DNA from: Pegea sp. RAD2-039
Lineage: Eukaryota; Chordata; Thaliacea; Salpida; Salpidae
Reading direction: 5' to 3'
DNA length: 64,000 nt
Assembly (NCBI GenBank): GCA_034620365.1
Contig: JAQGEQ010000186.1
Span: 310,001-374,000 of the forward strand
Position 1 is the first letter of the stretch, and each line of letters begins with the position of its first letter. Below the pieces are notes generated by a model. It saw only the letters and a list, made by a program, of their open reading frames with translations, was not told the origin of the DNA and did not search any database. This document shows, one piece after another, positions 1 to 14,104 of the stretch. The position numbers and the translations under genes are program-made.

Positions 1-1527
<1,527 letters not shown>

Positions 1528-3269
1528 TTTGTTCACCAAAATTATAAGTATTTGAAAATTAATTCATAACTCTATCTGACAGAGTATCAAAAAATAAATT
1601 AATCTTTCAATTCATCCCAGAAAAGTTGTTTTTAGGAGTACATATTATAAAGTCAAGTTTAAAAGCTTACTAACCATGATTAATTAAAAAGTAAAATTAA
1701 AAAAAAATCATTTAAAGTTTAATAAAAGAATTTAAGAAGCAAGGAAGCTTAGGAGTAAGAAATTGTAAGAACTTATCATTAACACCAACACAATTGTACC
1801 AAAAGAACTCATTTTTATTCAAAGTTTTTTAAACTGTTCAAAAAATTAATTATTTATTTAGAGAAACAAAAGTGGAAAAGTTATTTTATTAAAGAAACTT
1901 TTTTAATGCATAAGTTTCAAAAATGTTATTTGAAATAAAAATCACAAAATATTTACAGATGATAAAATACTTTAAACAAATAATTTAAAAGTAAAACAAA
2001 ACTAAATCAAAAAAACACTTTTTCCAAAACCTAAACAAATACAGCATTTTATAAATTAAAATGATTTTTTTTAAATAAATTTTTGTTACAATTTGATTTG
2101 AAATTTATGATTTTTTTATTTGATGTTTAAATTTTGGAAAAAAAATACAAAACAAAATTTAATGTAAATACTTGAAAGCATCATGTTGCCAAAACTACCA
2201 AAATATTTGATAAAAAGTTTTCAAACTTCACAAAGTCAGAAAATTTTTAGAACTTTACAAAATTAAAATTTTATAAGATTCGTTGGTTCAACTAAATTAG
2301 GTTATCTTAAAAATAATAAAAATGAAATATAATGCATATAAAAGTAATTCTAAAAGTAAAATTCATTAAATGCCATTAAGCCGCTAGTTTTCATTAATAA
2401 AATAAACAAAACAAAATTTTTAAAAAAACTTTTGTTTAATTGTTAGACAATTGTTAGAAGAGCTTATAAAACCTCCAAGACACTTTTATTAAAAACAGAT
2501 AAGCCGTTATAACTTTTCACCAACTACAATGAAATTTCTCTTATTTGAAAACCTTTTTTGGCAAGGTCTTTTTGGCTGAGAAGTTTTGCAGATCATTGTG
2601 CTGAATTAACCTAACCGATTTTTATTAATTTTTCTGCCTTGTATAGGATCAACATCTTTTGTACTACAGATTAAAGTTTTCATTAAACACTAAACACTGT
2701 TATACGAAGTGCTCTTGAATGAAAACGTAGAACAATTTGCTAATTTTGTTTTTCTTTATGAGGTTTTTTTAACCGCTTTTGGGAACAAGGTCTAATTTTA
2801 AGATTTATTCCGTATTGATTATAAGCCTTAATCTTCTTTTGATTCATCTGAATTCTATTCCTGCAGATTAATCTCAATTTTTAAAAGAATCGACAAATTT
2901 CAGGCAGCAAATTTGAAAAAAATAAACCTTTCATGTAATTGAACATTAAGAACAGAATAGTTGTTTTAAACTTGGCGTTAATCCAACGACTAAAGAAATA
3001 ATTTTAACTGATTTGTTGTTTAAAACAAAACAAAAATATTTTCTAAAAGGTTGTTTTCTTTTACTTACTATTTTAGAAAAGTACACTTTGACTTACAATT
3101 CTAAATGTATCTAATCAGAATATTCATCATTTAGTGGATTATCGAAAGTAAAGTCAATATTTCTATCTTTAGATAAAATCTTTACTATTTATATGATGCA
3201 AAAAATATATAAATTGTATATTTATTTGAAATGTATAACAGTAAAGTATTTTGCTGCTAACATAAATGT

Positions 3270-3410
3270 GTTGAACGTCATCGAATAGACGATTGTCATT
3301 CGGTAATAGGCTTTGTGATAGTGTGTATCGTTAATATATTTACCGATGCTGTTAGTCGCCTTATTGAGTCGCAACAAGTTCTATATAAAGAGTCATTTTA
3401 TTAAATAAAT
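3270..3410 (+). repeat. Dispersed repeat B, LINE-tail-like copy 1
   Basis: The segment containing TTGTCATTCGGTAATAG, then GTGTATCG and TTAGTCGCCTTATT, recurs in inverted orientation at about 31700-31880. Both copies run into a TTTATTTA/AATAAAT-type end, the usual look of the 3' end of CR1/jockey-superfamily LINEs. No open reading frame is attached, so this is probably a heavily 5'-truncated copy. The LINE origin is inferred from the tail only. Confidence 0.6.
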
Positions 3411-3550
3411 TTGTTAATAATTGAAAACTGTTTTAAACAATCCGACTAAAATAAAGTATTTTGACGTATATTAATTTTATCAAACTAGAGAATAGTAAGC
3501 ATATTTGATCTGAATACAAACGTCTTTTGCAAAGATAAATTCTATTCTTT

Positions 3551-3645
3551 AAAATAAATGCGAAGGAGGGTGCCTGAAGAGAGCACCTCTCACTAACACA
3601 CATTCTCACAAATAACATCTATTTAGTCCAAAATATTCTTTAAAG
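3551..3645 (-). mobile_element. 5'-truncated LINE 3' tail (family A)
   Basis: About 90 bases nearly identical to the 3' UTR of the LINE body at 9415-11289. It shares the blocks GAGCACCTCTC, AACACACATTCTCACAAATA and ATCTATTTAG in the same order. Read on the minus strand it ends in the AATAAA-type simple tail. Only the terminal part is present, as expected from incomplete target-primed reverse transcription. Confidence 0.8.
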
Positions 3646-5332
3646 TATAAATGAGACGCAAAAAAAATTTGAGGTTTTTTTATGACGCTGAAATTTATCT
3701 TTGTAACAAAAGGTAAACAAAAAGTAATCAGAAAAACATTCATTTTTGTAAGTTGTAACTGTTTTTTTTTATCTTTTCGATCGAAAGACTATTCATAAAT
3801 CGATTTGAATATCTTCAGACTTAAAAAGAACATTATAGTGATGAAATACAAGATAACATATATAATATAAGCTTACTACAATTGAAATAATGTTTCAGGG
3901 CACTAAAAATTTTCATTAACGGAATGATTTGTGTCTATAGACTTGGATCAAAAAGCGATACTTAACATTTTAAAAGAATTTTTAACTGATAAAAGTTTCA
4001 AAACATTTTAAGATACTTTATTTGCTGTATTACTTGACAGAAACTGCAAATCAACTAACTTATTTATGCAATATCATCAACCCTATTTTTATTGCTGTCT
4101 CTATTAAACAATTCTTGTTGATGACTTTGATAAATTCAATTTTTAAGTTGTATTAAAGCAAAAATAAACCATTTTACAAAACGAACACTTACATCATACC
4201 TTTTGTCTTAATTATCTTAACACTGTTAAACAGTTAACAATTCTTTATTTCCACTTTTTATCGTCGGATTGTTATTACAAAACTTTCTCTAACATTTTTT
4301 TTGTAAAATATTATCTTTTTATTCGTTACGGTGAATTCATTCATGCTAAAAGTGTAATATATTATTTCATCAAAAGAAACTAATCAAAATATTATTTTAA
4401 GTTTCATCAATTAATTCTTTTAATTTCTTTATTATATCACTCAAAAAGTCGATTGTTTTTATTTATTTCTAATGAAAAAATATCATTTTCCATAAAAGTT
4501 TAATCAATAATTTCAGGCAAACAATATATTTATTTGATTTAAAGTAATCAGATATGTAATAAGATATTGTTAGTATCTAGGTAGAACTAAAACGAATAAT
4601 ATTTTTGTTATGAAGTGAGAACGTCTAAAAAGCTTTTGAAAAATCAATTAATACCACTTTGAAATTTTAAATATGACATTAAGTTAATTTTACAATGTCA
4701 GCAATTTTCTCAAAACTATATTAGGTTTTATTACTATACGCATAAAAAGTAAACAAAAAATTATAGACTGCTTTTAAAATACCTTTTCTCAAGTCTAACC
4801 TTACATCTCTTTCCTAAACCAAAAAATATTTTTCAAACTGACATCAGTAAGCAACATTTAATCTTTTTGGTTACTTTTATATCAATTATATAAAATATCT
4901 TAAGATTTTTTATATTTAAACAAACTTTATATTTGAAATATATAGGCAGAAGTTAATACAGTTACAAATGATGTTTTAATCTTTTTGTTTTCAGTAAATC
5001 ATCAATATTTTTCTATAATTTTACATTTTTGTCAAAATATTTACACTGTGACTTGCTGAAATTGAAGAAGTTTGCAGCAATTCAATTTTTAAGTCGTATT
5101 TATCTGTTGTTGTCTAGTAAGATACGAAGGTACCTGTCCTGCAAGTAGATAAATATCAAATGAAGTTTAACTGAATTGTTTCTACTTATATAAGTAAACA
5201 TTCGTAATTTACATTTTTTATTTATTTTCTTTTTTTTAATATGTTTTTATTGTTTATATGAATAATTTTTTTATGATTTTACTTTATTTGCTTATCTAAT
5301 CTTGTCTAGTAGCTTTATAATTATTTTTTATT

Positions 5333-7745
5333 ATGGAGTCAACAACTTCTATTTTAAATGAGAAAACTTCTAAGGAATCAAACAAACCTCAAAAACTACA
5401 AGTTTGTTTTGTTTATATTTTGATTTTATAGTAAATAAGTTATCAATTACATAAACTAAAAATAAACTTACTTTTTTAAAAACAAATATTATTATTTATA
5501 TTGCTTTATTTCAAAGTAGTTTTTGTTAATTATTATTTCAACAAGATATTTAGAAAATTTTTTAACTTAAAAATAGTTGCAATTATGAAAAATTTATAAT
5601 TTTATTATAAGATTGAATATCTCCAAAGTATTTATGCAAACAAAATTTGGTAGTAATAATAACTAATCCTGTATTAATTTACCAATATTAGAAAATAATC
5701 AGTTTACAGTTTAATTTTCATTAAAATCTTTGATATAACTTATATTTTAATCAATTTTAGTTTCTTATTTTGAACCTGGGTAAAATGTTTTTAGAATTCA
5801 TGGTATTGTGCAATAAGCTTATTGTTAACTATTTCATCTGTCATGTTATCAACTGGTATTGCTGTTGGCTCTTTTAATGCCTCTATTGATTCCTTATCTT
5901 CTTTCTTTAATCATACTTATAAGGTAAGTGTTGTATTTGAGAAAGTATCACAAATATTATAGTAGAGATTAAAGATTAAAACAAACTTTTCATCTTTTAA
6001 TAACTTTTTGTCACTATTTTAAAAGTATTCTCATTTCATACTTTATCCAAAAATTTTAGCAGAAAATTTATTTTTTGGCCTAGAAACGATATAATGAAAG
6101 CTTAAGTGAGGACTTCTCGATTACTTTGACTGCTCTTTCTGGTTCTATGTTGTTAGCTGGTGGCTTTTTTGGAGCAACCATGTCTGGAATCATTTTAAAG
6201 TTTATTGGTAGAAAGTCTTCAGCAGTTTTTATGAATTGGATCAACATTATTGCCACTATGTTAATGAGTCCAACTACATTCTTGGCAAGATCTTATGAAG
6301 CTTTCATCTTAGGAAGATTCTTTTTTGGACTCTTCTCTGGATTTGGAATGAGTGAGTCTAATTCAATTTATTAATATTGCTTTTAATTGACCAATCGCAG
6401 CGCTTGTTCCAATGATAGTAGCTGAAACTTCAACCAATCATCGACAAGCTTTCTACCTCAGTTTAATTGGAGTAAATCTTTCTGGAGGTGGATTAATTGG
6501 TCTTTGTTTAGGTTTTAAATCGGTTTGTAGATCGAAACTAAATTTCGAATATTTTTTTTACTAAAACACATCAGGTTATTGGGCAAGTAGTTTATGGTCC
6601 TGCCCTCTTTGCTGCATCTTGTGTACCTTCAATGGCCTACTTGCTAGCGTCCAAATGGTTACCAGATACACCTCGAAGTATGCTCAAGGAAGGACTTCAA
6701 GACCAAGCTATATCGACTTTTAGAAAACTCCGATGTGACGTCAGTTTGGTTGGTAACATCAGAACATTAAGTTGATGAAAATTGATTTTGTTAACTTTGT
6801 AGAAAACTATAAGAGAAGAATTAGATGTAGTCACAAAAGAGTTATCAAGGAAAGACTCGTCAGCAACTTTGAAAGAGATGTTTGTTGATGCAACAAATAG
6901 AAAAGTTTTGTTTGTTGTTCTTTTTCTATTTATACAAGGTGATAGTTTTGAATAATTTAAATTCAAACTTCAACTTGCCGAGATTTTAGCTCAATTATGT
7001 GGCATCAATGGTATGGGAATGTATACAACAAAAATCTTTCAAACTTCCAACTTTTCACCTACTGCTTCAACTATGGCAACAGCTATTGTATATGCAGCTC
7101 AATTTGTTGTGGCGTTAGCAGGAGTAAAATTTCAAATTTACAAAAAGAATTTAAATTATCAAGATGTTTTTTGTAGTCTTATGGAGTTGATAAATTTGGT
7201 CCAAAAAAATTGAATTATATTTCGAGCTTTTTGATGGCTATATCATTACAAATATTGATGATTCTTATTCAGTTTAAATCTGAATCACGAGTGATGAAAT
7301 TTGCAATTGTGGCTACAGTTGCCGTCTACATTGTAGCGTAAGTCACTCAGAAATTCTATTAAAAGCTATCTAGAGGAGTTTTTTATCTAATTGATTCTTC
7401 TACTTTTTACAGATGGTCTTTTGGAGTAAATCTAACTTTATTCCCAATGCTTACAGCTTACACGAATGACAGAACCAGACAAGCAGCTTTTTCAATTGGG
7501 GGTGGTGTTTTTTGGTTTTTCTCATGGTTGGTTGGTTTTGTCTTTTTATATATGCTGGTAAGAATTGGTTTGTAGTTCGATTTCAACTTTTAACTTTTCT
7601 TGATATATTACAGAAAGCAATTAATCAGTTCACATTTATACCTTTTGCTGTTTTGAATCTAATTTTTGGTTTGGTTGTTTATTTTAAACTACCTGAAACT
7701 CGCAAAAGAACATCAGAACAGATTATGAGCTTAATTGTGCAATAA
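5333..7745 (+). CDS. SLC2A/GLUT-type sugar transporter (MFS)
   Basis: Ten exons: 5333-5401, 5795-5923, 6084-6351, 6401-6522, 6575-6739, 6803-6938, 6990-7123, 7177-7337, 7413-7557, 7614-7745. All have GT-AG ends with matching phases, giving 486 residues, the usual length for a 12-helix GLUT. Family marks in order: GRKSS after helix 2 (GRR/K motif), GRFFFGLFSGFGM in helix 4, WLPDTPR after helix 6 (the W-ESPR motif), QLCGIN in helix 7 (QLSGIN in classical GLUTs), and PETRKRTSEQI after helix 12 (PETKG motif). Known role: facilitated hexose or related solute transport at the plasma membrane. The exact substrate cannot be read off, and QLC instead of QLS argues against assuming plain glucose. The start is the first in-frame ATG, and a polar N-tail precedes helix 1. 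The gene looks intact. Confidence 0.92.
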
Positions 7746-7906
7746 GTTTAAGCTCACATGGTAATCAATCTTTTATATTTATCTATCTCAAATACGAAGT
7801 AAATGTGAAATGTCCTCAAATTCGTCATCTAACTCTTTTTATAATCTTAACTAACGTGTTTTTGTAATCTGCCTTAACCTTCTAGTTTGGTGTTAAACAG
7901 TAATGA

Positions 7907-7912
7907 AATAAA
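7907..7912 (+). promoter_or_regulatory. Candidate poly(A) signal of the sugar transporter
   Basis: AATAAA about 160 bases after the stop codon, followed by a GT-rich stretch. Placement is reasonable, but other AATAAA hexamers occur by chance in this AT-rich DNA. Confidence 0.45.
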
Positions 7913-9414
7913 CAGTGGTGAAATATTTTTCATTATGTTTCCACAACAAACATTGTTTAAAATCAAAAGCTTCGAAATTTTTCTAATTTTTTATAGTCTA
8001 AACTAGCTGTTTAAAACTATTGACTATTAGTTAAGTTATTATTTAACTTATTAGAAACTTAAAACTATTGACTGTTAGTTTCAATTAGTTAGTTTAGAAT
8101 ATTAGAAAAAAATAATACTTCTAATAAGAAAATAAAAACAAACATTTGATTAGAACCACTTTTCACCTTTCAATGAAAAAATTGTAATTATTTTGTATGA
8201 AATTCCGAAATAAACTTTTTATAAGTTTTTTTTAATCGCCCGGTTAAAAGTATAAATGATAAATATTTTGAAGTAGCCCATACATCAAAGCATGATGAGA
8301 GTTAGAACCCACGTGTTCAGAGCATGGTCTGTTAACAGTAGCTCGACAATAAGTAATATTTTTGCCTTCATACTAAATATATATAAAATTACGAGATATG
8401 TTATAAATAGTGTAATAAATAAAGTTTATATTCAGTTGATGCTATACCACTGAATTTTCTTTGAATTATTAAAATTCAATTTTATATTCGTTTTATATAT
8501 CATATATGTTTTTAGTTTCTTTTGACAAACTTTCTGATTGCGTAAATAAAACAAAAATATCATATTCTAGTTGGTTATAGCCTTTGGCTTTATTTTAAGA
8601 GAGAGAAGAATTAGAGTTTGAGTAGTAAAATATGTTTGAATATTTTACAGACTTTAAAAAGTTCTAAAAGGACAATTTAACTCTTACAGTTCTTAAGTTA
8701 CAAAAAAAAAACTTCTAAATAAAAACTTTTGTCATTTTAAGCATTTTTTATTAGATTTCTGAAAAAGATTTTCAATTTTTGATGCAATCAAATAAATTTT
8801 AAACTTCTAAAAATTTTCAAAAACCGACTTTAACATTTATCAATTTTAAAAGATTTTTATGTGATTGTACTAATAAAAGATAAATAGTTTTTTAGAGTAT
8901 TGAGTAGTCAACGTTTGCACTTAATTATATTTGACAAATTAATATCTTGCTTCCTTTGTTTATAGTCTTACCACGAAACATAATATTGTCTTTCTCTTTA
9001 TTTTATAAAACAGTAATTCTTTACTACAATTTAGAAAACTGTGACTTAGTATTGTGAAAAAGATAGTAAAAGCGAAGTACTTAAACGTACTCAAACACTT
9101 ATTATAAATATATTTCCTTAACAGACTTGCTTATAATTCAATCAAATATAAATTTTTGTCAACTTTTTATAGTGCAGTTAATGATTTGAAATAAATGTTT
9201 AAAGAAATCGAAAATAAATATAACCGTTTTAATTTTTTAAAAGCTATGATTATAGATATGAGAAAAAAACATAAATTGTCGAAAGAAATAATGACAATCA
9301 ACATCAGTAAGATTACCAGCTTAGATCGTCAATAGACTTAAAAATCAATTTTTTATAGTTTTAAGAGAGTTGACAGCTATTTGATGTTTATTTTTCTTCA
9401 GTTTAATTAATTAT
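7913..9414. other. AT-rich intergenic region
   Basis: No gene seen. Around 7990-8100 an imperfect short duplication centred on AAACTATTGACT occurs twice about 70 bases apart. The right end abuts the 3' tail of the LINE. Confidence 0.5.
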
Positions 9415-11289
9415 TTATTTATTTCAATAAATGCGAAGAAGGGTACCTGAAAAGAGCACCTCTCGCTAACACACATTCTCACAAATAACATCTATTTAGC
9501 CCAAAATATAGAAAGTAAAAGATGTAACACATGGTATTTCGATATCCCTCAAAGCATATAACAGTGAACAATTACATGGAGTGTTAATAACATAAAAAAG
9601 AGAAAAAAAATTCACAGTTTAGAAATGACAATGTTGGCAATATTATAACGGTTCAACTTCTGCTTGAACAATGCGAGTGACTTCGACATGATAATGTCTG
9701 ATGGCAGCTGATTCCATGTATTAATTGTACGGTATGAGAAAAAATTTGCTCTGACTAATGTACTAGGTGATATAGGCTTATTAAGATGTAATGGGTGTCG
9801 TCTGAGCTGATATAATTTGAAGGAAGGACTAATAGAAAAGAAATCATCAAACTGAATGTCAATTAAATTGTGGATAATTTTAAAAATAGGAATTAAGTCG
9901 TATTTAATCCGTCGGATTTCCAAAGTATCTAAATTGAAGAGACTAAGACGATGTTTATAACTATTATATTTAATGTTAAGTTTCCTACATACTAATCTTG
10001 TAAATGTGGACTGAACAGATTCGATTTTTTTGATATCACTAACTTCATATGGCATTCATGCACTAACATTGTATTCTAGAATTGGACGTACGTACAATTT
10101 GAAAAAGTTGATAAAAAAGTATGGATCCTTAGAATTAAAGGTCTTTATAATAAGAAAGACAAGGTTGATTGATTTTCCAAAGATTTTGGAAACATAATTG
10201 CGCCATTTAAAGTCAGATGATAGAGTAATGCTAAGGTCTAGGATCGAAGATACTCGTTGAATAATAAATCTATTGATGGAGTATTGGTTCAATCAATTTA
10301 CAGCTGGTTTACGAGAAAAAGTTATAAGTACAGACTTTGTGGGCTGGATTCTGACCTGCCAATTTGCAGACCAGTTTTCTACAGTGTGAAGTGCAGTTTG
10401 AAGTTTTGAAGGACTACAAGATAATAGCTTGATATCATCTGCATACACAAACACTCTGACATCATCTACTGCTACTAATCTTCTGATGAGGTCTTCGATG
10501 AAAATTAAAAAGAGAAGGAGACCCAGAACAGAACCCTGAGGAACACCACTAGTGATTTGACTAGAAGTAAATAAAGATCTTGCTACACGAGTTTGTTGGG
10601 TTCTACTTGATAGGTAATCTTCAATCCACTGTAAGATAAAGCTGTTGATTTTTAAGTTTTTCAATACAGTAACGAGCTTAGTGTATGGGACAGAATGAAA
10701 CGCTTTAGCAAAATCGAGATATATGATATCACAGGGAGTGTTACTTTCATAATGGGCTGTAAGCTCATTAAGAAAAGTGAGATGTTGAGTCAGGGAAGAT
10801 CTCCGTTTCACAAAGCCATGTTGGACATCAGATATTAGATGGTGCTCCATCAAATGACTGGTCATATGATTGTGAATGGTATGATCTTGAGTTCTGCAGA
10901 TAACTGAAGTTAGCGAAACTGGTCTGCAGTTAAGTGTAGTGTTTCTGGGACCCTTTTTATGAATTGGAGTAATAATAGCTTTCTTCCAAATTTGTGGAAC
11001 TCTTCCTCGCCTCAGAGTCATGTTAAAGAAAAGCGATAAAGGTAGTGATAAAGATGAAGTAGTTTTTTTTTAAAACAAAGCTGGGATCTGATCTGGGGTG
11101 TTGGAAACTGATGATTTTAAAGAAGAAATAGCCTTAGATACCATATTGACCGTTATGTCAAGATCTACTATCTCAGAGACATTTGTAAGAATTTCGGAGT
11201 AGGAGAGAGAAGTAGTTAACTCTATTTTTAGAACGTTTTGTCTCTTAGTATCCCCAAGGCAAAAATCTTTACCTAAGCTTTCAATATTT
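9415..11289 (-). mobile_element. 5'-truncated CR1/jockey-superfamily LINE (family A)
   Basis: On the minus strand one reading frame covers most of a reverse transcriptase and its C-terminal region (11289 to 9612). It runs from an upstream palm segment ending NTPDQIPALF, through WKKAIITPIHKKG, IIYLDFAKAFHSV, SGVPQGSVLG and the catalytic FVYADDIKLL, to the thumb/C-terminal block with IESVQSTFTRLVCRKL. Three in-frame stops interrupt it: a TAA in the IPALF region at about 11070, a TGA at about 10293, and a TGA at about 10053 where relatives usually have Trp. It is therefore inactive but not old enough to have lost its frame. No endonuclease is attached, so the copy is 5'-truncated. The 3' UTR (9611 to about 9420) ends in an AATAAATAAATAA-type simple repeat. 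Sub-clade (CR1, L2, Rex1 or jockey) is not resolved. Confidence 0.9.
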
Positions 11290-12443
11290 TTTCTTAATTA
11301 TATATTCATAGTTATAAGAGCACAATATTTAGATCAAAACATTTTTTAACATTGAATTTGATAGAAACTTTTTTAGTGACGTTTTTAACCATTTTTGACA
11401 AGTTAAGAATGTGAATGCTGAACCTTAATTCAATCTTTTTAACTTTAATCTAGATAGATTAAACAGATAATTATAATAACATATATGGAATAATTTACAA
11501 GTTTTGAGCAAGGTATGCTTATTCTTCATTATATAAAAGTTTTTCTGCAATTAAAACGCTTTCTCAATTTTTCTTTGATAAATGTAAATGTCATTACACA
11601 AATAAAAACTGTTTATTTGCTTATTTATTAACTGTTTTTTCAAACTTTTCAGGGTATAGATTGCTGAACGAAAGATTATTTGACCTAAGATGTAGATTCA
11701 GCAGAAAAACCTTTTAATGTAATTAACTTTAGCAGAACTTCATGAATGTGTTTTATAATTACTTTCAAAAATTAATTATATTTTAATTTTTAGTTTTTTT
11801 TTCATTAAATTGAAAAAAAAAACTGAGTAATGCATGTTTATCAAACTAACTATTAAATATTTTTGTTAAAAAAAACTTTTTAAGATACTATTGACATTTT
11901 TTGAGCAGAGTTTGTAAACTTAAATTACAAATTTTGTAAACAAGAGTTAGTTAACTTAACTGAAACTTTGAAATCTACTTTTATTTTATAGATTTTGTTT
12001 ACTAAAGAGTCATCTATGATTTTTAGGTAATTTTGTTATGGAGCATAAATCATGATTTTCTGATTCTTATATGTAAAATATTAATAAAAAGAAATTTGTA
12101 AAACTAGTATTTGTAGCATGTAATATTAGTAGAATTGTCATATTTATTTGCATGTTTCATCGATAAAAAGTAAAATTAATTTCATCAACTTGTAAATGCT
12201 CATTAAATACTAATTTATATGAATTATTTTCAGATATCACAATTTATTTTTATATTTTAATTTTATCTTGTCTAAAGTTTGATTTTTCGATGTAATCTTC
12301 ATTATTAGAGGTACTTTATTTTCAATATTTTTATTTGAAAAATATAAGTTTATTAGAAACCATTTACAAGGCTTTAAAGTTAGCCTTTATAATTTATTTT
12401 TTCCTAAATGAAATTTGTTGTTAGATAAAAGGATACATAAAAG
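11290..12443. other. AT-rich region upstream of the carrier gene
   Basis: No coding sequence recognised. It lies between the LINE's truncated 5' end and the carrier start codon and should contain the carrier promoter. No clear TATA or initiator could be singled out in such AT-rich DNA. Confidence 0.5.
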
Positions 12444-14039
12444 ATGCCATCTATTTTTAAAGAGTTTATCACAGACTTCCTTGCTGGTGCAGCAGGTAAA
12501 TCCAATCCTTTAATTCGCTTTAAAACTTTAATAATTGTTTTTTTTATTAGGTGGAACAGCTTGTGTTTATTGTGGTCAACCTCTAGATACTATAAAAGTA
12601 AAAATGCAAACTTTTCCTAAGCTCTATAAAGGATCATTTGACTGTTTCCGTCAAACCGTAGTAAAAGAAGGAATCAGTGGTTTATACAAGGGATCAGTTC
12701 CTGCTCTTTTATGTAATGTCTCAGAAAACGTGGTTTTATTTGTTGCTTTAGGTGGAGCAAAGACTTTTATCGGAAATCTGACTTCAACTGATCCTTTAAA
12801 GTTATCGTAAGTTTCTACAAATATTTCGAAAATTAAATTTTTGAAAACTTCTTCCCAGGAACTTTCAATCTGCTTGTGCTGGTAGCATTGCATCCATCTT
12901 TTCATCTTTAGTTGTGTGTCCTACTGAGCTAATCAAATGTAAGATGCAAGCTCTTACGGAGCTAAAGCAAAGCGGGAGACTACAATCCAAAGTCGCCACG
13001 TCTGTTTAGATACATCTCAACAACCAAATCACTAAATATTTTCTTTATAGAGGCCCATACTCAATCGTGAAAGACATGTTGAAGACTGGTGGGTTTCGGT
13101 CCTTATTTCAAGGACTAACTAGCACTTGGGTCCGTGAGATGCCTGGCTACTTTGTCTTTTTTTATGGCTATGAGTTCACAAGAAGTTTATTAACACCAGC
13201 TGGCAAAACAAAAGAAGAACTTGGTGAGTTAGGAAGAATTAGGTAACCCAAAATTAATCATAATATAACTTAAGGTCAATTGGGAACTGCATTTGCTGGT
13301 GGCACTGCTGGATTGTGTTTGTGGACTTTAGTATTTCCAATTGACGTGGTCAAGACCAGAATTCAAGTCCTAACAGCGTCTGGACAACAATCTGGCTTTA
13401 TCAGTACGCTACGTCTTATAGTAGCCACTGAAGGTGACATTTAATTTTTTGATAATTTACAATGTACCACAAACTTCCTTGGCCGAGGAGTTTTTACAAG
13501 TCAGGGTGCTTAATTGACTTAATTATATTACATCCCTTTGGAAACAATCAAATATTATGACAAAGTCTTTGTCTTGCTTCTGAATGAGCAAAATATCTGT
13601 GATTGTTGACTTTTGTTCCAAACCGCACTGGTTTGATTTGAAGCTTGACAAAAGCTAATTGAATTGTTTAAGCATCTTATTATGTTCAACTTGTCACCAA
13701 CAAAATTAAGCTTTGGTTCATACTTATCTTAGAAAATTTCAGTTTACGTTTACTTTAAGTGAAACAATTAAAAAACTGCATCTAAAAACTCGTAAAAATT
13801 TCATATCGATTTAATTTAATAAAAATTATTTATTAAAAGAACAGATTTCGAAGAACGTCTCAAAATAATTTCTTTTTTTTTCAACTTAAAGATTTTTATT
13901 AAGATTTTTTTTTGCAGGATTTGGGGCTCTTTACAGCGGCCTGTTGCCTTGTGTGGTCCGGACCTACCCTGCGAATGGGGCTTTGTTTGTTGCTTATGAG
14001 TATACTAAAAAATTTCTTAAAGGAGATGATAAAGATTAA
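12444..14039 (+). CDS. SLC25A15: Mitochondrial carrier, ornithine transporter-like
   Basis: Six exons: 12444-12495, 12551-12806, 12859-12999, 13051-13223, 13275-13433, 13918-14039, giving 300 residues (human ORNT1 is 301). Three tandem carrier repeats are present, with signatures [18 protein letters not shown] and PIDVVKTRI, each the PX(D/E)XXK motif that closes the matrix gate. Other strong matches to ORNT1/2 from memory: [21 protein letters not shown] at the start, [10 protein letters not shown] in repeat 2, and [17 protein letters not shown] near the end. Known role: ornithine/citrulline exchange across the inner mitochondrial membrane, for the urea cycle and polyamine/arginine metabolism. 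The acidic residue of repeat 2 is Glu (PTE), as in ORNT-type carriers. The last intron (13434-13917) is much longer than the others and carries a MITE-related fragment. The gene looks intact. Confidence 0.92.
13484..13512 (+). repeat. Fragment related to the MITE-like element at 55767
   Basis: About 29 bases (core GAGGAGTTTTTAC) in the last intron of the carrier gene match, with few differences, the minus strand of positions 56022-56050 inside the MITE-like element. No ends of the element are recognisable here, so this is only a remnant. Confidence 0.5.
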
Positions 14040-14098
14040 ATCTTAAAAATGTTTTTCTATTCATTTAAATGTTGTAAATTAGGTAAAAAGTTAAATGA

Positions 14099-14104
14099 AA
14101 TAAA
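14099..14104 (+). promoter_or_regulatory. Candidate poly(A) signal of the carrier gene
   Basis: AATAAA 60 bases after the stop codon, overlapping a second AATAAA register. This is the normal place for a cleavage signal. Confidence 0.5.

Larger units (their letters stand above)
1528..5332. other. AT-rich divergent intergenic region
   Basis: This region separates the divergent NEK-like and sugar-transporter genes and should hold both promoters. No coding exon with family similarity was found. It contains a fragment of one dispersed repeat (about 3270-3410) and a LINE 3' tail (about 3551-3645), listed separately. The rest is homopolymer-rich A/T sequence. Confidence 0.6.

Noticed and set aside
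9612-11021. Host reverse-transcriptase-like gene
   Set aside because: In-frame stops, no introns, a LINE-type 3' UTR and simple tail, and matching truncated tails elsewhere show it is a dead LINE copy.
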